A stretch of 64,000 nucleotides of DNA, from positions 1,240,001 to 1,304,000 of the forward strand of contig NZ_CAKMMG010000001.1 of NCBI RefSeq assembly GCF_927798115.1, written 5' to 3'. Shown here piece after piece: positions 25,659-33,675 of the stretch (within the stretch, counting starts at the first letter, position 1; every line of letters begins with the position of its first letter). The notes under the pieces were generated by a model. It was not told the DNA's origin and did no database searches. It was given only the letters and a program-made list of their open reading frames with translations. Both the position numbers and the translations under genes were made by a program. The DNA comes from Paenibacillus auburnensis. GTDB lineage: Bacteria; Bacillota; Bacilli; Paenibacillales; Paenibacillaceae.

Positions 25659-26279
25659 ATGAATGAAGAAATACTGACTACCTTTGATGATCTTGGCAAT
25701 GTTACCGGTGCTGCCCCCCGCGATGAGGTGCACCGTCTGGGGCTGTGGCATGAGACCTTTCACTGCTGGTTTGTCGGCCAGGAGCCTGAAGGCTTATCCA
25801 TTTACCTTCAGTTGCGGAGTGAGCAGAAGCGGGATTATGCGGGGCTACTGGATATTACCGCAGCCGGACATTTGCTGGCCCATGAGGTTCCGGAAGATGG
25901 TATACGTGAAGTACAGGAAGAGCTGGGTATCTTGGTAACTTATCATGAGCTGTTTCCGCTTGGGATCATTCCGTATACGATGGATAAGGAAGGTTTCCTC
26001 GACCGTGAACGGGCTCATGTGTTCTTGCATAAGAACACCCTGCCTATGGAGGCCTTCAGCCTGCAGCAAGAGGAAGTAGCCGGAATCGTAACTGCCAGTT
26101 TTGCTGACTTCAGTAAGCTCTGGGAAGGCCAAGCCGATTCGATCCGGATCCGCGGCTTCCGGATGGACGGGGATTCACGGAAGCCTATCGACGAGCTGGC
26201 CGATATCAGCCGCTTTGTCCCCCATGAGGCAAGTTATTACTTGCAGATCATCGCAGGCATTTCCGCCACTTTTGCTTAA
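25659..26279 (+). CDS. Nudix hydrolase, IPP-isomerase-like
   Basis: 206 aa, with AAAGGGG upstream. The Nudix box is GHLLAHE-(6)-REVQEELGI, one residue shorter between the Glu and REx2EE than the textbook box, as in the isopentenyl-diphosphate-isomerase-like group (FHCWFV and LSIYLQLRSEQKRDYAGLLDITAAGH are also of that type). It hydrolyses nucleoside-diphosphate-linked or related compounds; substrate unknown. The MFS gene starts 36 bp downstream, suggesting one transcript. Confidence 0.87.
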   Translation: MNEEILTTFDDLGNVTGAAPRDEVHRLGLWHETFHCWFVGQEPEGLSIYLQLRSEQKRDYAGLLDITAAGHLLAHEVPEDGIREVQEELGILVTYHELFPLGIIPYTMDKEGFLDRERAHVFLHKNTLPMEAFSLQQEEVAGIVTASFADFSKLWEGQADSIRIRGFRMDGDSRKPIDELADISRFVPHEASYYLQIIAGISATFA

Positions 26280-26315
26280 TTATACCAAATTCCGTACTGG
26301 ATTATGGAGATTTCA

Positions 26316-27596
26316 ATGACCAAAACGCGTCTTAGCCCTTCCTTTTATTATTTATGGGGGACCCAATCGGCAGCAAATTCTGCAGATGTCCTCTACATTA
26401 TGGCCTTAACCGTACTGGTGCTGGACCATACGGGCAGTCTAATCTCAGCCACACTGGTCCCGCTCTTCCGTTCACTCTCGCAAATGCTCAGCGGCCTGAT
26501 CGCGCCTCTCCTGATTGCACGCTTTAGACTTTCCCGGCTGCTCCTGCTCTCCCAGACCGGACAATTTCTGTTTTTTGCAGCAATGGCAGTCTACTTGGGA
26601 GTCCAAGGCAGCGGTGCTTCACTGTTAATCTTGTTCACGCTGATCTTTGCCATGTCTTTTCTGGACGGCTGGACAGTTCCGGCGCGTAATGCACTCGTTC
26701 CGCGGCTTACCAGCTCGCGTGAAGGACTGCTGCGGGCCAACGGCCTGTTATCCGTCAGCGACCAGATCGTGCAATTTGCCGGGTGGGGACTTAGCGGGAT
26801 CATCATTGTTTGGATCGGAACAACTTCTACCCTTCTACTTACCGCAGTTATCTATGCCCTGGCAGCCCTGCTCACCCTGCGGATTAAAGAACCGCAAACC
26901 AGCAGGGAGACAAACAATCCTTCCGGTAATGCTGCCGAGAGCCTGGCTGTTCCTTCCCGAGGGTCGGTCTTGACCGAAGGCTGGAAGATCATCTGGCGAA
27001 CACCAAGTCTGCGGGCGCTAACTGCGATTGATGCCATCGATATGCTCGGAGGTTCCGTCTGGGTCGGAGCGTTTACCCTGATTTTTGTGCAGGAGGCGCT
27101 GGGACAGGGTGAGGAATGGTGGGGATTTATCAATTCCATATATTTTGCCGGCACGATCGGCGGGGGATTGCTGGTAATCTCGGCGGTCCGGCGAATCGGC
27201 AGCAGGCTGCTGCGCTATATGCTGATTGGCATGGCCGGTTACGGCCTGCTTACTTTTCTGTATGCTATCAACACCCATCTGGTTGCCGCGTTGATACTCG
27301 TGCTGGCAATGGGACCATTCGCTGAGCTTAGCGCCGTGACCCGCAGAACACTTGTCCAGCACAGCGTGAACAGCGAGCAGCTGCCGAAGGTTTTGTCCGC
27401 ACAGGCAGCAGTCCTTCATCTCTTCTTCTGCATCTCGCTGTTTGGCATGGCCTGGGCGGCTGAAACCTTCGGCATTGTGAAGCTGTACATCTTTGCCTCC
27501 TGCCTGACCTACTCGGCCGTTGCCGTCGGGATAATATATGCTAAATCTCTACGGAACGTCGAAGAGAGTTCGTCCAGAAATGAACAGACTCATTAA
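26316..27596 (+). CDS. MFS transporter (drug/siderophore exporter type)
   Basis: About 426 aa from the ATG at 26316, preceded by TATGGAGA; an ATG at 26304 lies before that site. Around twelve membrane helices, with the family loop DGWTVPARNALVPRLTSSREGLLRANGL between helices 4 and 5, as in EntS/MFS_3 exporters. It probably exports a small molecule. It follows the Nudix gene and is closed by a strong terminator. Substrate cannot be told. Confidence 0.87.
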   Translation: MTKTRLSPSFYYLWGTQSAANSADVLYIMALTVLVLDHTGSLISATLVPLFRSLSQMLSGLIAPLLIARFRLSRLLLLSQTGQFLFFAAMAVYLGVQGSGASLLILFTLIFAMSFLDGWTVPARNALVPRLTSSREGLLRANGLLSVSDQIVQFAGWGLSGIIIVWIGTTSTLLLTAVIYALAALLTLRIKEPQTSRETNNPSGNAAESLAVPSRGSVLTEGWKIIWRTPSLRALTAIDAIDMLGGSVWVGAFTLIFVQEALGQGEEWWGFINSIYFAGTIGGGLLVISAVRRIGSRLLRYMLIGMAGYGLLTFLYAINTHLVAALILVLAMGPFAELSAVTRRTLVQHSVNSEQLPKVLSAQAAVLHLFFCISLFGMAWAAETFGIVKLYIFASCLTYSAVAVGIIYAKSLRNVEESSSRNEQTH

Positions 27597-27662
27597 ACGG
27601 GCACTGGAGCCAAGGGACTAATCAGCTCTCTGCCTTCAAGAGAATCATCCGCTCCAAATGAC

Positions 27663-27700
27663 AAAAAGGGCCATTGCTATCTGCAGCAATGGCCCTTTTT
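27663..27700. terminator. Bidirectional terminator between MFS and FlxA-like genes
   Basis: AAAAAGGGCCATTGCT and AGCAATGGCCCTTTTT form a perfect 16-bp stem with a 6-base loop. With As on one side and Ts on the other, it works for the convergent genes on both strands. Confidence 0.92.
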
Positions 27701-27710
27701 ACGGTTAAAG

Positions 27711-28088
27711 TTAAATCAGTGCGTTGAAATGACCCTCCGAGTCCACTGTAGCCGTCCGGGGATCGGCCAGACCGATGCCCTTAAAGCCCCCTTTTCCTAA
27801 AGTCTTCCAGATTGGGGGCTGATCTTGCAGGGAAGCAGATACCACATCAACTGATGTGCTGCTCCCGATTTTTCGAGTGAGCTGGGCCTCTAACAGCCGG
27901 ATTTGCCGCTGCAGCTGCTCCCTACGGTTAATTGTCTGCACCTCATCGCTCTGCGCCGCATTCACCTTGTCCAGCTCCATCATAAGCCGGTCGCGTTGCT
28001 TCTCCAGGGAACTGACATCACTCTGAGTACCGCCGTAGGCGGCAATGGCCTGCACCGGGCTGATTCCGGATAATGCTTGTGATATCAT
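27711..28088 (-). CDS. FlxA-like coiled-coil protein
   Basis: 125 aa from the ATG at 28088, which has GGAGGGGAG upstream; the ORF reading to 28349 adds residues with no ribosome site. The centre is a coiled coil (VSSLEKQRDRLMMELDKVNA and RREQLQRQIRLLEAQLTRKI), matching the FlxA-like family. The tail ends TVDSEGHFNALI. FlxA is flagellum-associated in enterobacteria, but in Firmicutes the role is unknown. Confidence 0.75.
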   Translation of the reverse strand: MISQALSGISPVQAIAAYGGTQSDVSSLEKQRDRLMMELDKVNAAQSDEVQTINRREQLQRQIRLLEAQLTRKIGSSTSVDVVSASLQDQPPIWKTLGKGGFKGIGLADPRTATVDSEGHFNALI

Positions 28089-28284
28089 AGTCTCCCCTCC
28101 ATTTCCATGACTTCTATTAATCTCTATTACCCGGTTGTGCCCGCCATGACAACATCCCAACGGTTCAGCCGCGATAATTATTGTATAAAATATCGTTTTC
28201 CCCGTTCCATAAGATGCATGCACCGCACCGGAAATTATGCTAGCATAACATTTATAATAAGCCACAATATTTGAGGTGATCGGA

Positions 28285-28344
28285 ATGTTAGAACGTTCCA
28301 TGGAAAATGTAATGGAATCTGCGAAGGGAAGGAGTGATGTGTAG
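28285..28344 (+). CDS. Possible 19-aa leader peptide
   Basis: ATG at 28285, seven bases after GAGGTG, encoding MLERSMENVMESAKGRSDV and stopping at TAG 28342-28344, 27 bp before the hydrolase start. Its ribosome site is better than that of the hydrolase. It could be a regulatory leader, a remnant of a lost gene, or chance. Confidence 0.3.
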   Translation: MLERSMENVMESAKGRSDV

Positions 28345-28371
28345 AACAATAAAGAAATGAGGACGATGAAA

Positions 28372-29223
28372 ATGAATACAACCCATACTATCCATAGCGA
28401 TGGATTTGAACTGAATTATTGTGTTAAAGGAACTGGAAAGCCGGTTTTGGTGATAGGCAGCAGTGTTTATTATCCTCAACTATTCCCGGAAGACTTATAT
28501 GATACCTTCCAGTTTATTTTCCTTGATCATAGAGGATTTGTGAAGCCGCCCCGTATACTGCAACCCGAAGATTATAGATTGGACAAAGTATTAGATGATA
28601 TAGAGACAGCGAGACAGGAGCTTAACTTAACCCATTTCATCCTGTTAGGGCATTCAGGACATGCGTTCATGGCCTTGGAATATGCCAGAAAGTATCCCTC
28701 CCATGTCCATAAAGTTGTCTTATTAAATTCGGCACCAACAAACAGCAAGGAAAGACAGCGTCAAAGTTTTGAATTTTTTAATGAGACGGCAAGTCCAGGG
28801 AGACAAAGGCAGTTTGAGTTGGATTTTTCTCTGTTAGAAAGTGACATTCAGAAGGATCCTGAGCGGCGATTCGTTCATATGTGTATCCGGATGAGCGCCC
28901 AAAGCTTTTATGACTATACCTTTGATGCAGCTTATATGTGGAAAGATGTCTACACGAATATGCCAATCATGGATCATCTGTGGGGGGAAGCATTCGGAGA
29001 ATTGGATCTTATCCAATCTCTCGCTACTCTCAACAAGCCGGTATTTATCGGTTTAGGAAGGTATGATTATTTGGTAGCCCCTGTTTCACTTTGGAATTCT
29101 GTAGATGAAACCTATGCGCACGTGAAAAAAGTGATTTTTGAGCATAGTGGTCATAATCCGATGTTTGAGGAACCCCAAACCTTTGACAAAGAACTACGCC
29201 AGTGGATTCTTGAGGACAATTGA
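28372..29223 (+). CDS. Alpha/beta hydrolase
   Basis: About 283 aa from the ATG at 28372, nine bases after GAGG; ATGs at 28357 and 28366 are in frame. Fold motifs: ELNYCVKGTGKPVLVIGSS, FLDHRGF, nucleophile S95 in LGHSGHA, acid D232 in GRYDYLVAP and H261 in HSGHNPMFEEP. This is the layout of proline-iminopeptidase/haloalkane-type hydrolases. It is AT-rich compared with the surrounding genes. Substrate unknown. It converges with a macrolide-type glycosyltransferase gene. Confidence 0.87.
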   Translation: MNTTHTIHSDGFELNYCVKGTGKPVLVIGSSVYYPQLFPEDLYDTFQFIFLDHRGFVKPPRILQPEDYRLDKVLDDIETARQELNLTHFILLGHSGHAFMALEYARKYPSHVHKVVLLNSAPTNSKERQRQSFEFFNETASPGRQRQFELDFSLLESDIQKDPERRFVHMCIRMSAQSFYDYTFDAAYMWKDVYTNMPIMDHLWGEAFGELDLIQSLATLNKPVFIGLGRYDYLVAPVSLWNSVDETYAHVKKVIFEHSGHNPMFEEPQTFDKELRQWILEDN

Positions 29224-29235
29224 GGCTTTCCTTTG

Positions 29236-29271
29236 TATAACAAAATCACTAAGTATAACAAAACCACTAAG
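29236..29271 (+). repeat. Tandem 18-bp direct repeat
   Basis: TATAACAAAATCACTAAG (29236-29253) is followed directly by a copy with one change (29254-29271). The second copy forms the left arm of the terminator at 29260-29289, so the duplication may have arisen from it. Confidence 0.8.
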
Positions 29272-29289
29272 TTAATGCTTAGTGGTTTT
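29260..29289. terminator. Bidirectional terminator between hydrolase and glycosyltransferase
   Basis: AAAACCACTAAG and CTTAGTGGTTTT form a perfect 12-bp stem with loop TTAATG; A/T ends suit both strands. Confidence 0.88.
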
Positions 29290-29296
29290 CGTTATG

Positions 29297-30517
29297 CTAG
29301 TCGAACCTTTGCAGCGATTCGAAATGCAGAGTCCAAAATTGGAAAATCTCATTTACGGCTTGATGAGACCCGCCTGCTTTTTGAAAGGACTCCCTAATAT
29401 TGGCGACAGATTGCTTAAAGGATGAGTGACTTAATACATGGTCTGCGGCTTCCCGTAGTTGATTTGCGGTCAAGCTTTGCATTTGTAATTGAATGCCCGC
29501 TCCAATAGTGGCGACTTGTCTGGCAAGGATCGGCTGATCCGCGCTTTGCGGGATTACAATTAGCGGAACCCCGTAATAGAGACCTTCATGGGTACTGTTC
29601 ATTCCGCCATGGGTAATGAATAATTTCGCTTGTTGCAAGACATCCGTTTGCGGAACGTAATTTTTAACCGTGAAGTTTTTAGGAATTTCCCCTAAATCTG
29701 ATATGTGAACTTTATTCCCAATTGCCATGACAATCGGATGGTCCGTGTTCTTAAAAGCCTCCAAACAAAGCTTATAGAAATCAATAGCTTGGTTAAATAC
29801 CGTACCCAGTGAAATGTAAATAAGGTTTTTTTCCTCGATTGCAGGAGAGCCGAAGTTTTCTTGAGTGAATCCCGAAGAGATGGATGGGCCTACAAATTTA
29901 TACGTTTGGTCAAACGCTTCTCCGTCCGGCTGAAACTCTCTTGTTGTATAAACAATTGTAAGCGGTGCAGGATTACAAAACACTTCGTAAGGAGAATGGA
30001 TCTCCACCCCGTATTTTTCCTTCATCATTGCCGTCAGGCTATTAAATTTATCCTTTATAGGTTCAGCTATTTCTGGAGAGACTTCTGTGAACAATGGTTC
30101 CAGCATTTTATGGAATGAATCTTTGGTCTGCGCAAAAGAAGTGGAGGAGTTGACTGCAGGAAGCTTAAGAATATGAGCAAGCATATGTCCGCAGCCAAAC
30201 ATGGAATCATGGATGATGTAATCGAAATGCTCTCCTTCGATCTGTTCAAGAACGCTTGGTATAATGATATCTGCCGTAAGTAAAAGACCGTTGACTCTCT
30301 CAAGTACATAGTTTCTTCCGCCTGAGATAAAGGCTTTGATCAATTTTTGATCATCAAAGGTTCGTACCGAAGCCCCCGTCTTTTCTATTCGTTCCCGGAA
30401 AGCCTCTATACAAAAGTACACCACCTCTTCTCCACGCGAAATAAGCTCCTGCACCACTCCGATCGTTGGATTGATATGTCCCTCTGATCCGCCATTAATA
30501 AATAAAACACGTGCCAT
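29297..30517 (-). CDS. MGT-family UDP-glycosyltransferase
   Basis: About 406 aa from the ATG at 30517, eight bases after AAGGAG; an in-frame GTG at 30526 is fused to that site. GT-B fold: N-terminal ARVLFINGGSEGHINPTIGVVQEL acceptor domain, C-terminal donor domain with YISLGTVFN, FITHGGMNSTHEGLYYGVPLIVIPQSADQPILARQV, the UGT signature. Members glycosylate macrolides, flavonoids and other lipophilic compounds, often as self-protection or detoxification. It is a single-gene unit. The acceptor is unknown. Confidence 0.92.
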   Translation of the reverse strand: MARVLFINGGSEGHINPTIGVVQELISRGEEVVYFCIEAFRERIEKTGASVRTFDDQKLIKAFISGGRNYVLERVNGLLLTADIIIPSVLEQIEGEHFDYIIHDSMFGCGHMLAHILKLPAVNSSTSFAQTKDSFHKMLEPLFTEVSPEIAEPIKDKFNSLTAMMKEKYGVEIHSPYEVFCNPAPLTIVYTTREFQPDGEAFDQTYKFVGPSISSGFTQENFGSPAIEEKNLIYISLGTVFNQAIDFYKLCLEAFKNTDHPIVMAIGNKVHISDLGEIPKNFTVKNYVPQTDVLQQAKLFITHGGMNSTHEGLYYGVPLIVIPQSADQPILARQVATIGAGIQLQMQSLTANQLREAADHVLSHSSFKQSVANIRESFQKAGGSHQAVNEIFQFWTLHFESLQRFD

Positions 30518-30647
30518 ATACTCCACTCCTTAAGTATACTGTTCAATCCCGCCCGTTCCATGCTCATTTTAGCAGCAAAGAGGCGATGCCTGCCACGGAA
30601 ACTAGCAGAGAAGCCGGATATTATAGCGGTCACTGTTGAAAATCAAA

Positions 30648-30698
30648 AAACTAACCCTTTGAATTACAATTGACGGTTAGTTTATTCGGTGTTAAATT
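30648..30698 (+). promoter_or_regulatory. Promoter with inverted repeat for the PLP enzyme gene
   Basis: TTGACG (30670-30675), 17 bp, TAAATT (30693-30698) is a good sigma-A promoter. AAACTAACC (30648-30656) and GGTTAGTTT (30675-30683) form a perfect 9-bp inverted repeat whose right arm touches the -35, so it may be an operator. Confidence 0.55.
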
Positions 30699-30784
30699 TA
30701 ATCACATAGGAATAGGACCGTTGCTTTCCCAGTTTCCCAATTTTCATTACGCAAATAAAAAACTAAACTCATGGAGGAGATGAA

Positions 30785-31813
30785 GTGAACGTAATCGGAT
30801 CATTGCCACGAGTCAGGCTGGGGGCTTGGCCCACCCCCTTACAGCCTGCAGAACAGTTGTCCTTGCAATTAGGATGTCCTCTCTACATCAAAAGAGAAGA
30901 TATGAGCGGGCTTGGAGGCGGCGGGAATAAGGCGAGAAAACTCGAATTTCAGCTCGGCAAGGCAGTAACAGACGGTATAACCCATGTGATTACAACAGGA
31001 GCCGTACAGTCAAATCATGCCCATCTTACAGCCGCTGCTTCCCGCAAGCTCGGATTAAAGCCCCATCTGGTGTTGAGCGGTATCCCGGGTACGGAAAAAC
31101 ACGGCAATTTATTCTTGGATCACTTGTTGGAATCCGAGTTTACCTTTGTCACTCCCCCTGCCGGGCGTCCACCGCTGGAGATGGTTAATGAAGTCATGGC
31201 TGAAGTGGCCAGCCAAATTACGAACAAAGGCGGTAAACCCTGCATTATTCCTGAAGGCGGCACAGACCCTCTAGGGACAGTAGGCTATATTCTTGCCGTG
31301 GAGGAACTGGTTCAGCAGCTCGATTCGCTCGGATTGAATAAGAAAAGGATCCTTATTGTCGTTGCTACAGGCACATGTGGAACACATGCCGGGTTAGTGG
31401 CCGGAGCCAGCGTCGTATCCCATTCGCTCGATATTTTGGGTGTCAGCGTAAGCGGCAAAACACCTGTCAAAATTGAGAAAACGGCAAAAGTGGCTACCGA
31501 AACATTGCGTCTTGCCGGGTATAGGCATGAGGTGTTGTCTGACGGGATTTGGATAGAGGATCGTTTTATCGGATCCGGATATGGAGAGGTCACGGAGGAG
31601 TGCTGTCATGCGATTTATACCGCTGCCGCAACCGAGGGGATCTTCCTTGATCCTGTGTATACCGGAAAAGCGATGGCGGCGCTGCTGCACATGGGACAGA
31701 CTGGGCAATTAATCCAGTATGACGCGGCTGTATTCGTTCATACTGGAGGTTTCCCGCTGTTATTCCATTATGATTCAGCTATTACTTCCTATAATAAAAT
31801 GAAGGTGAGATGA
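30785..31813 (+). CDS. D-cysteine desulfhydrase / ACC-deaminase family PLP enzyme
   Basis: 342 aa, GTG start seven bases after GGAGG. Fold type II PLP enzyme: LYIKREDMSGLGGGGNKARKLEF contains the PLP lysine, followed by TGAVQSNHAHLTAAAS, IPEGGTDPLGTVGY and VATGTCGTHAGLVAGA (phosphate-binding glycine-rich loop). The family releases pyruvate and ammonia from D-cysteine or 1-aminocyclopropane-1-carboxylate; the two cannot be told apart by eye. A DinB-like gene follows after 6 bp in the same operon. Confidence 0.88.
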   Translation: MNVIGSLPRVRLGAWPTPLQPAEQLSLQLGCPLYIKREDMSGLGGGGNKARKLEFQLGKAVTDGITHVITTGAVQSNHAHLTAAASRKLGLKPHLVLSGIPGTEKHGNLFLDHLLESEFTFVTPPAGRPPLEMVNEVMAEVASQITNKGGKPCIIPEGGTDPLGTVGYILAVEELVQQLDSLGLNKKRILIVVATGTCGTHAGLVAGASVVSHSLDILGVSVSGKTPVKIEKTAKVATETLRLAGYRHEVLSDGIWIEDRFIGSGYGEVTEECCHAIYTAAATEGIFLDPVYTGKAMAALLHMGQTGQLIQYDAAVFVHTGGFPLLFHYDSAITSYNKMKVR

Positions 31814-31819
31814 AGAAAG

Positions 31820-32334
31820 ATGTCAATAAATGGACAGCAAACGACTATCGCTGCTGAGGTCGGCAAAGATTTGAAAGTGATTGCTGAAGGTCTACTGGAG
31901 GATGTCTTCAAAATTATTCGAAACCTTCCTCCCGAAGCATTGAACTGGAAGCCAGAGCATATGAACAACAGCCCTTTTGTCCTTGCCTATCATTTGCTTG
32001 GCTCTGCAGGCTATTGGATCGGCGAAGTGGTTGGCGGCATTCCGGCGGACCGCAACCGGGCTAATGAATTTGGTGTATCCGGCGATCATGAACAACTGGA
32101 GGATTTGTTGACCGAGACCAAAAAAGACTCACCATGACGTTCGATAATATTCAGGACAGCCAGTTGCTGCCTGCTCCCATCGATTTAAGCCGCGGCGTTC
32201 TGTGCTGGGGAGAAGTTCCTGAGGAGGGCCGCACAGCTGCATGGGTGCTCGTCCACGATCTTTGCCATATTGCTTACACACTGGGGCAACTGGACCGCAT
32301 TAACCGCCTTTGGGAAACCCGCAGTAAAGCGTAA
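31820..32334 (+). pseudogene. DinB-like protein split by a frameshift
   Basis: The first ORF (31820-32137, 105 aa) holds the N-terminal DinB helices (LPPEALNWKPEHMNNSPFVLAYHLLGSAGYW with the first His). The second (32134-32334, 66 aa) holds the C-terminal helix LVHDLCHIAYTLGQLDRINRL with the other metal-ligand histidines. They overlap by ATGA and differ by -1. Adding one A to the AAAAAA run at about 32119-32124 joins them into a normal DinB protein of about 171 aa (ETKKRLTMTFDN at the joint). DinB-fold enzymes are metal-dependent thiol transferases or of unknown role. Either a genuine mutation, a sequencing error in the homopolymer, or slippage. Confidence 0.75.
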
Positions 32335-32350
32335 TGTATATCCACGAAAT

Positions 32351-32388
32351 AAAGGGCAGAACTCCTACTGATAGGAGTTCTGCCCTTT
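32351..32388. terminator. Strong terminator after the DinB-like gene
   Basis: AAAGGGCAGAACTCCTA and TAGGAGTTCTGCCCTTT make a perfect 17-bp stem with a 4-base loop CTGA, ending in TTTATTTG. It also serves the convergent CGNR regulator gene. Confidence 0.92.
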
Positions 32389-32414
32389 ATTTGATTGGTC
32401 TTTTCATTTACGGA

Positions 32415-32999
32415 TCAACTCTCTGGCTGCTCTTCAGATTTCAGCTTAAATCTCGAAGCCTTCATTCGATTTCCGCATAGTTTCATTGAGCACCATTTCC
32501 GTTTGCCGGTAGAATCCAAGTAGAGCCAAATACATTGAGGATTCTCACAGCGGTGCAGCTCAGGAAGCTTGCCGCTTGTGCATATATCCAAGGCGTCTAG
32601 AGCGATCAGGGAAAGGAGCGATGATTGAAAAGATCCAGTAGGTACGGGAATCAGGCGGTCTTCCTTATATTTATAGGCAAAGGGTGCGTTCTTGGTGAAT
32701 AGTTCCAACTTCTCGATCAATTCAAGGGGGGGAATTCCGTTGTTCGCGGCTTTTTCAAACAGTTCACGAATAATTGCCCGCAATGTCTTAAGCGCATTAA
32801 GCACTCCTTCATCCGGCTGCCCGCCAAGGTCGGCGAACTGTTCCTGTGAAAAAGCCCCCATGTGTACCAGCGTTTGAAACCAGTGTATGAGGTCATCTAT
32901 ATTGGAGAGCAAATCAACTCGCTTCCCTCTCCTCATTTCTTCTGTATTAATCAAATCCAGTGACGGATTACCGGAAAAAAAATTAAATTTAGCCCTCAT
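32415..32999 (-). CDS. CGNR zinc-finger / ABATE-domain regulator
   Basis: 194 aa, AAGGAG upstream. N-terminal ABATE domain (NFFSGNPSLDLINTEEMRRGKRVDLLSNIDDLIHWF) and C-terminal CGNR finger CENPQCIWLYLDSTGKRKWCSMKLCGNRMKASRF with paired Cys for zinc. The family are probable stress-induced transcription regulators. It converges on the PLP-enzyme operon; no clear target is visible. Confidence 0.88.
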   Translation of the reverse strand: MRAKFNFFSGNPSLDLINTEEMRRGKRVDLLSNIDDLIHWFQTLVHMGAFSQEQFADLGGQPDEGVLNALKTLRAIIRELFEKAANNGIPPLELIEKLELFTKNAPFAYKYKEDRLIPVPTGSFQSSLLSLIALDALDICTSGKLPELHRCENPQCIWLYLDSTGKRKWCSMKLCGNRMKASRFKLKSEEQPES

Positions 33000-33129
33000 G
33001 ATAACTCCTTAAGCAGCTTAGTCATTGTCATCCTATTATCTTATCACAATCAAAAGTTCTGACAAAGCATATTAACCGGTCTTTACCCCATGCTCTTTGA
33101 GGAAACCACGATAAATCACACAACAAAAA

Positions 33130-33151
33130 AGAACAGCCTGCTGGCTGTTCT
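33130..33151 (-). terminator. Terminator of the collagen-like gene
   Basis: AGAACAGCC and GGCTGTTCT form a 9-bp stem with a 4-base loop, followed on the minus strand by six Ts. Confidence 0.88.
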
Positions 33152-33162
33152 CTATCGCTGCC

Positions 33163-33549
33163 TTAGAAGCAGGTGAACGAGCGGATCCGGTTCAAATCAA
33201 TGCCAAAGTAACCCCAGAAGAACCCAAACCATCTGAACCCTGCAACAGAATTGCGTCCGACGAATACCGGGAAGAACCAGAATTGCTCGCCATTGTTCAG
33301 CCAAATATATGTGTTGCGGAACAGGCAGGGTCTGATCCCGCCTGGGTCGACGGCAAATGTGGTGACCGACATTTGCGGTACGAATTGCGGCGGCGGAGAC
33401 GTCGGGGCTTGAACGCCCCCCGGTGCACCTCCCGGAGTTCCGGGAAATCCGCCTGGCCCCCCTGGTCCTCCTGGTCCTCCTGGTCCGCCAGGTCCGCCCG
33501 GGAATCCCGGAAATCCTCCACCGGGTCCCGGCGTTGGAAAAAATCCCAT
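33163..33549 (-). CDS. Short collagen-like Gly-Pro-rich protein
   Basis: 128 aa, AAAGGAG upstream. Residues about 8-50 are GXX repeats rich in GGP and GFP, as in bacterial collagen-like proteins. The C-terminal half is a conserved-looking aromatic domain (FRNTYIWLNNGEQFWFFPVFVGRNSVAGFRWFGFFWGYFGID). This pattern occurs in small Bacillus-group proteins likely to be spore-coat or surface components. No signal peptide, fitting a coat or intracellular assembly. Function is inferred. Confidence 0.75.
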   Translation of the reverse strand: MGFFPTPGPGGGFPGFPGGPGGPGGPGGPGGPGGFPGTPGGAPGGVQAPTSPPPQFVPQMSVTTFAVDPGGIRPCLFRNTYIWLNNGEQFWFFPVFVGRNSVAGFRWFGFFWGYFGIDLNRIRSFTCF

Positions 33550-33675
33550 ATGTGATCGCTCCTTTCATTGAGTAGGCATAATCATCATATGTATTCGCGG
33601 AGAAGACGCTTGGGCGGATTCCATGGAAATGTAAATTTTCTCGAGCTGCTAAATCTTCTTTTGAGAAGAAATAAC

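Noticed and set aside
33440-33520. Repetitive GGTCCTCCT-like stretch that might be taken for a DNA repeat or CRISPR-like array
   Set aside because: It is the coding sequence of the collagen-like GXX repeats; no spacer structure.
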